This document shows, piece after piece, positions 60,490-64,000 of a DNA stretch of 64,000 bases. The notes below the pieces were generated by a model. It ran no database searches and had not been told where the DNA came from. It saw nothing but the letters and a program-made list of their open reading frames with translations. Origin of the DNA: an uncultured Lachnospiraceae bacterium (GTDB lineage: Bacteria; Bacillota; Clostridia; Lachnospirales; Lachnospiraceae); the NCBI GenBank assembly GCA_946632055.1, contig CAMPAR010000005.1:1-64000 (forward strand), given 5' to 3'. Each line of letters begins with the position of its first letter. Position 1 is the first letter of the stretch. Position numbers and translations under genes: made by a program.

Positions 60490-62751
60490 TTACATATTCC
60501 TGTTATTATAATTAATCAGGCAGCCCTTCGCGATGATCTCGCGCTCCTCGGGCGTCAGCGCCGCCCAGTGAAGGGTGAAGGGTTTTACGGCGCCGCCGTC
60601 CGCCGGGATCACATAGGCCTTCGCTTCCAGCTCGCCCCCTGTCACCTTTCCGAGGATGCCCGGCACATAGATGCAGTCGAGGTTCTTAAAGGGAAGCTCG
60701 CCCTCGACGGTGAAGGGAATCATGCCCCAGTTGATGAGGTTCGAGCGGTAGCGCTTCGTCGCGTACTCGCGCGCAATGTTCGCCGCACCGCCGAGAACGC
60801 GCTGGCAGGACGCCGCCTGCTCGCGCGCCGAGCCGTCGCCGGGCTTTGTAGCGTAAATCGTGCTGCCGACGGATGTGTTTTCAGCGGAAAGCGCGCTTTT
60901 TACGGCTTCTCCTTCGAGAACGCCCTGCAGTGCCTCTTTTGCCGTAAGAAGCATTTCTGCCTGCTTTTCGGGGCTCTGAACGGCCTTTGCGCGCCCAACA
61001 TACTCCGGATCCTTGCGGGAAAGCGTGAATTCCGCGAGTCCCAAGGGGTTCGAGCGGTAGGAAGAGGTCTCGCCGGAAGGAATCAGCTCGTCCGTCGTCG
61101 TCACGGGATCATGGATCTCCGAGACCACCTGCAGCAGGAGATTCTCCTTTAAAGCCTCCATCTTCGGCCAGTCGACGATGTTCGGGCCGCGCTTGATTTC
61201 GGTCTGCGGCTCGGCTTTCTTGTAACCGTTGTAGACGCGCTTCTCATAAATGCTGCCGTCGAAGAAATACTTCGGCTTCGTATAGTTCACGTCGAGCTCC
61301 GTCGCCGGGGTCAGCACGCCCTGGCGAAGCGCCGTCGCCGCGATCGAGCGCGCGTCCATTAAGGCCACGGAGGCAATCTGCCCGTTTCCGGGCTTCGAGC
61401 CCTCGCGGTTCGGGAAGTTCCGCGTGGAGTGCCGGATCGAAAGGCCCTTATTCGCCGGCACGTCGCCCGCGCCGAAGCAGGGGCCGCAGAAGGCGGTGCG
61501 GATCGTGGCGCCGGCCTCGGCGAGATCCGTGATGCTGCCGTTCTTCAGAAGCTCCAGATAGACGGGCTGCGAGGCCGGATAGATGCTGAGTCCGAATTCG
61601 CCGTTTCCGATGTCTCCGCCCCGGAGGATATCCGCGGCGTCCGTCAGGTTCTCGAATCCGCCGCCCGCGCAGCCGGCGATGACGCCCTGCTCCACATACA
61701 GTTTTCCGTCGTGAACCTTGTCCCGGAGCGTAAACTGCACCTTGTCGCCGAAGGAAACTTTCGCCTTCTCCTCGGTTTCATGAAGGATATCGTCGAGATT
61801 TTCATAAAGCTCACGGATCGTGTAGGCGTTCGAGGGATGGAAGGGAAGCGCGATCATCGGCTCGATTTCGGAGAGATCGATCACGACGGCGCTGTCATAG
61901 TAAGCGCCCTCCGCCGGATGCAGCTCCTTAAAGGCCTCCGGGCGGCGATGGATTTCATAGAACTCCCGCACCTTTTCATCGGTCTCCCAGATCGAGGAAA
62001 GGCAGGTCGTTTCCGTCGTCATGACGTCGATGCCGATGCGCATGTCGACAGACAGCGCTTCGATGCCGGGGCCGACAAACTCCAGCACTTTATTCTTCAC
62101 AAAACCGTCCGGGAATGTCGCGCCGACAAGCGCGATCGCCACGTCCTGCGGACCGACGCCGGGCTGCAGCTTTCCCGTGAGATACACGGCGACCACCTCC
62201 GGCCGGTCGATATCATAGGTCTGAAGGAGGAGCTGCTTCACGAGCTCCGGACCGCCCTCGCCGACGGCCATGGTACCGAGAGCCCCGTAGCGCGTATGCG
62301 AGTCGGAGCCGAGCACCATCCGTCCGCCGCCCGAGAGCATTTCACGCGCATACTGATGAATGACCGCGAGATGCGGCGGAACATAAATGCCGCCGTACTT
62401 TTTCGCGCAGGAAAGCCCGAAGACGTGGTCGTCCTCATTGATCGTGCCGCCGACCGCGCAGAGCGAATTGTGGCAGTTCGTCAGCACATAGGGCATCGGG
62501 AATTCCGTCAGCCCCGAGGCGCGCGCCGTCTGGATAATACCGACATAGGTAATGTCGTGGGAGGCCATCGCGTCGAAGCGGATCTGGAGCTTGTCCATAT
62601 TTCCCGACCGGTTGTGCGCCTTCAGGATATTGTAGGCCATGGTTTTTTCCGCCGCGGCTTTTGCATCCGCCGTTTTTTCTGCGGCCGGCACCAGCGCTCC
62701 GTTTTCATAATACACTCCCGAAGGGATTTTCTTCAACATGCTGTCTTTCAT
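60490..62751 (-). CDS. Aconitase-superfamily hydratase (YbhJ-like)
   Basis: 753 aa, cytoplasmic Fe-S enzyme. The 4Fe-4S ligands appear as Cys in [13 protein letters not shown] and the pair CGPC in [32 protein letters not shown] and [10 protein letters not shown] are aconitase family blocks, and the swivelling domain lies at about 600-753. The branch resembles YbhJ-type hydratases rather than citrate aconitase, so the substrate is not assigned. It is co-directional with the MATE gene (20-base gap). The ATG at 62751 is preceded by a GGAG site. Confidence 0.8.
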   Translation of the reverse strand: MKDSMLKKIPSGVYYENGALVPAAEKTADAKAAAEKTMAYNILKAHNRSGNMDKLQIRFDAMASHDITYVGIIQTARASGLTEFPMPYVLTNCHNSLCAVGGTINEDDHVFGLSCAKKYGGIYVPPHLAVIHQYAREMLSGGGRMVLGSDSHTRYGALGTMAVGEGGPELVKQLLLQTYDIDRPEVVAVYLTGKLQPGVGPQDVAIALVGATFPDGFVKNKVLEFVGPGIEALSVDMRIGIDVMTTETTCLSSIWETDEKVREFYEIHRRPEAFKELHPAEGAYYDSAVVIDLSEIEPMIALPFHPSNAYTIRELYENLDDILHETEEKAKVSFGDKVQFTLRDKVHDGKLYVEQGVIAGCAGGGFENLTDAADILRGGDIGNGEFGLSIYPASQPVYLELLKNGSITDLAEAGATIRTAFCGPCFGAGDVPANKGLSIRHSTRNFPNREGSKPGNGQIASVALMDARSIAATALRQGVLTPATELDVNYTKPKYFFDGSIYEKRVYNGYKKAEPQTEIKRGPNIVDWPKMEALKENLLLQVVSEIHDPVTTTDELIPSGETSSYRSNPLGLAEFTLSRKDPEYVGRAKAVQSPEKQAEMLLTAKEALQGVLEGEAVKSALSAENTSVGSTIYATKPGDGSAREQAASCQRVLGGAANIAREYATKRYRSNLINWGMIPFTVEGELPFKNLDCIYVPGILGKVTGGELEAKAYVIPADGGAVKPFTLHWAALTPEEREIIAKGCLINYNNRNM

Positions 62752-62771
62752 TGTGTTTTTCGTGCTCCTCT

Positions 62772-64000
62772 TTATTTATTCAAAAGTTTAATCCATTTCT
62801 TTGACAGGAATCTCCACAGGAAGGCCACGCCCCGCACGAGCCAGTCCACATACATGGCGATCCACACGCCCATCAGTCCCCAGCCGAAGACCTTGACGAA
62901 AAGGTACGAGCAGGCGATCCGGAAGAGCCACATCGAAGCCATCGAAACGATCATGATAAAGGTCGCGTCGCCGCCCGCGCGAAGCGCGTTCGGAAGCGCG
63001 AAAGATTCCGGCCAGTCGATAGCCGCCACCACGCAGTAGGTAATGATGATGAGCTGCGCCAGACGGAAGGTCTCATCGCTCAGGCTGTAAAAGCGGAGGA
63101 AGAGCGGCGAGCCGAGGCCGACCAGGGCGCTCATCGCGAAGGCGGCGAGGTGGATCCACTTCATGACCTTCTTCGTATAGGCAATCGCTTCGTCCGTCTT
63201 TCCGGCGCCGATGCACTGCCCGACAATCGTGATGAGCGAGAGGCCCATCGCCGAGCCCGGGATCACCACGATGCCCGCAAGCGTATTGGAGACCGCGTTC
63301 GCGGCGATCGATACCGTGCCGAGGGTGGAGATCAGGCTGCCGACGAGCAGCTTTCCGACCTGGAAAACCGAGCCGTCGAGCCCCGTCGGGATCCCGATTT
63401 TAAGGATCTTTTTAATCAGCGGCCAGTTGAAGCGGTAGTGCAGCTTCTCGTGGAAGTGAATCGGGTGGTCCTGCTTCTTCAGGATCACCAGCATCGCAGC
63501 CGCGCCGAACGCGCGGGATACGAGCGTCGGAATCGCCACGCCAGCCGTCCCCATGTGGAACACCAGGATCAGCAGCGCATTGCCCATGACGTTGATAATA
63601 TTGACAATCACGGAAACCTTCATCGTGATCTTTGAATTCCCCTCCGCCCGGCAGAGCGCCGCGCCGGCCGAGTAGATCGCGAGGAAGGGGTAGGAAATGC
63701 AGGTGATCAGGAAATAAGTCATCGCGCTTTCCCGCACATCCGCGTCGATCGAGCCGTAAATCCAGTCGATCATGAAGCCCCGGCCGAACAGGCAGAGAAC
63801 CGTCAGGAAGGCGCCGATCACGCCGGTCGAGACAATCAGCTGTCCCGCCGCGTCCGACGCCTCTTCCGTCCGTCTTTTTCCGATATAATTCGCCGCGATC
63901 ACCGAGCCTCCCGTTGCAAGCGCGGAAAAAGCCTGCACGAGGAGGTTCGTGATCGTATCGACGAGCGACACGCCGGAGGTAGCAAACTCTCCGACCTGCG
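62772..64000 (-). CDS. MATE family efflux transporter (5' part outside window)
   Basis: At least 409 residues, C-terminal portion. The frame stays open to the window end: upstream of the track's GTG start it reads QVGEFATSG, so the true start lies beyond 64000. About ten membrane helices are visible. [24 protein letters not shown] and [18 protein letters not shown], where MATE proteins have their internal repeat, support the call. It would export drugs or metabolites using Na+ or H+. It heads the MATE-hydratase-CE2 operon as far as can be seen. Confidence 0.9.
   Translation of the reverse strand, partial: QVGEFATSGVSLVDTITNLLVQAFSALATGGSVIAANYIGKRRTEEASDAAGQLIVSTGVIGAFLTVLCLFGRGFMIDWIYGSIDADVRESAMTYFLITCISYPFLAIYSAGAALCRAEGNSKITMKVSVIVNIINVMGNALLILVFHMGTAGVAIPTLVSRAFGAAAMLVILKKQDHPIHFHEKLHYRFNWPLIKKILKIGIPTGLDGSVFQVGKLLVGSLISTLGTVSIAANAVSNTLAGIVVIPGSAMGLSLITIVGQCIGAGKTDEAIAYTKKVMKWIHLAAFAMSALVGLGSPLFLRFYSLSDETFRLAQLIIITYCVVAAIDWPESFALPNALRAGGDATFIMIVSMASMWLFRIACSYLFVKVFGWGLMGVWIAMYVDWLVRGVAFLWRFLSKKWIKLLNK

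Noticed and set aside
60490-62751. Citrate-cycle aconitase (acnA)
   Set aside because: Motif spacing fits a YbhJ-like hydratase better and there are no other citrate-cycle genes nearby.
61429-63039. 536-aa plus-strand ORF
   Set aside because: Shadow of the hydratase and MATE genes; no motif and composition typical of an antisense frame.
1-64000. tRNA or rRNA genes
   Set aside because: I saw no cloverleaf-like or rRNA sequence in the intergenic gaps, which are mostly too short; a tRNA scan was not possible here.

Overview
The window reads as GC-rich chromosome (well above 50% GC by eye) of a Bacillota member, most like a gut or rumen Lachnospiraceae relative. The grounds are the gene families (DUF4358/MBOAT/DHHW cluster, GH78/GH29/GH3/GH2 hydrolases, three Gfo/Idh/MocA oxidoreductases, DgkA-type kinase, PP2C/SpoIIE phosphatase), strong GGAGG ribosome sites, TTGACA-17-TATAAT promoters and scattered palindromic repeats. 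It is not plasmid- or phage-like. The only complete mobile element is one IS200/IS605 insertion. The assignment is by recognition only.

Layout. 1-4.4 kb: a DUF3990-like remnant at the edge, a DNA-deoxyinosine glycosylase, a repeat-rich beta-helix lipoprotein and a lipoprotein with an internal duplication, the last two separated by a 28-bp perfect palindrome with decamer repeats. 4.5-28.3 kb: a sugar and glycan region (Gfo/Idh oxidoreductases, SDR, esterases, TIM-barrel isomerase, allulose-6-P epimerase, decayed LacI regulator, GH78, GH29 plus NagA, carboxylesterase, GH3). It is interrupted by a membrane-bound MerR-RDD protein and a HAD/kinase/MBL/PNPOx operon. No transporter gene lies in it. 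28.3-34.2 kb: a SpoIIE phosphatase, SGNH hydrolase, IS605 element with tnpA, tnpB and a probable omega RNA, and an esterase. 34.4-38.7 kb: an envelope O-acetylation operon. 38.7-45.3 kb: an Orn/Lys/Arg decarboxylase, a GH50-like hydrolase and a PP2C-like protein on the minus strand, then an ECF sigma factor with its membrane partner on the plus strand.

45.3-56.5 kb is a long, tightly packed minus-strand block. It starts with pgi, tatD, rsmA, tadA and an Fe-S aldo/keto reductase, passes through a barnase/barstar pair, and ends in five coupled genes: DgkA-like, CarS-like, UbiA-like, a rifampin-phosphotransferase-like ATP dikinase and a GNAT-like acyltransferase. These five look like a lipid-building or lipid-modifying system that I cannot match to a named pathway; they are the best candidate for something undescribed. 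56.5-64 kb holds a GH2 beta-galactosidase under a palindromic operator, a small P-loop protein, a CE2-like esterase, an aconitase-family hydratase and a MATE exporter cut by the window end.

How the genes fit together: the hydrolases appear cytoplasmic (no signal peptides seen), so imported oligosaccharides would be trimmed of rhamnose, fucose, glucose, galactose and acetyl groups and the sugars fed through the oxidoreductases and isomerases into central metabolism.
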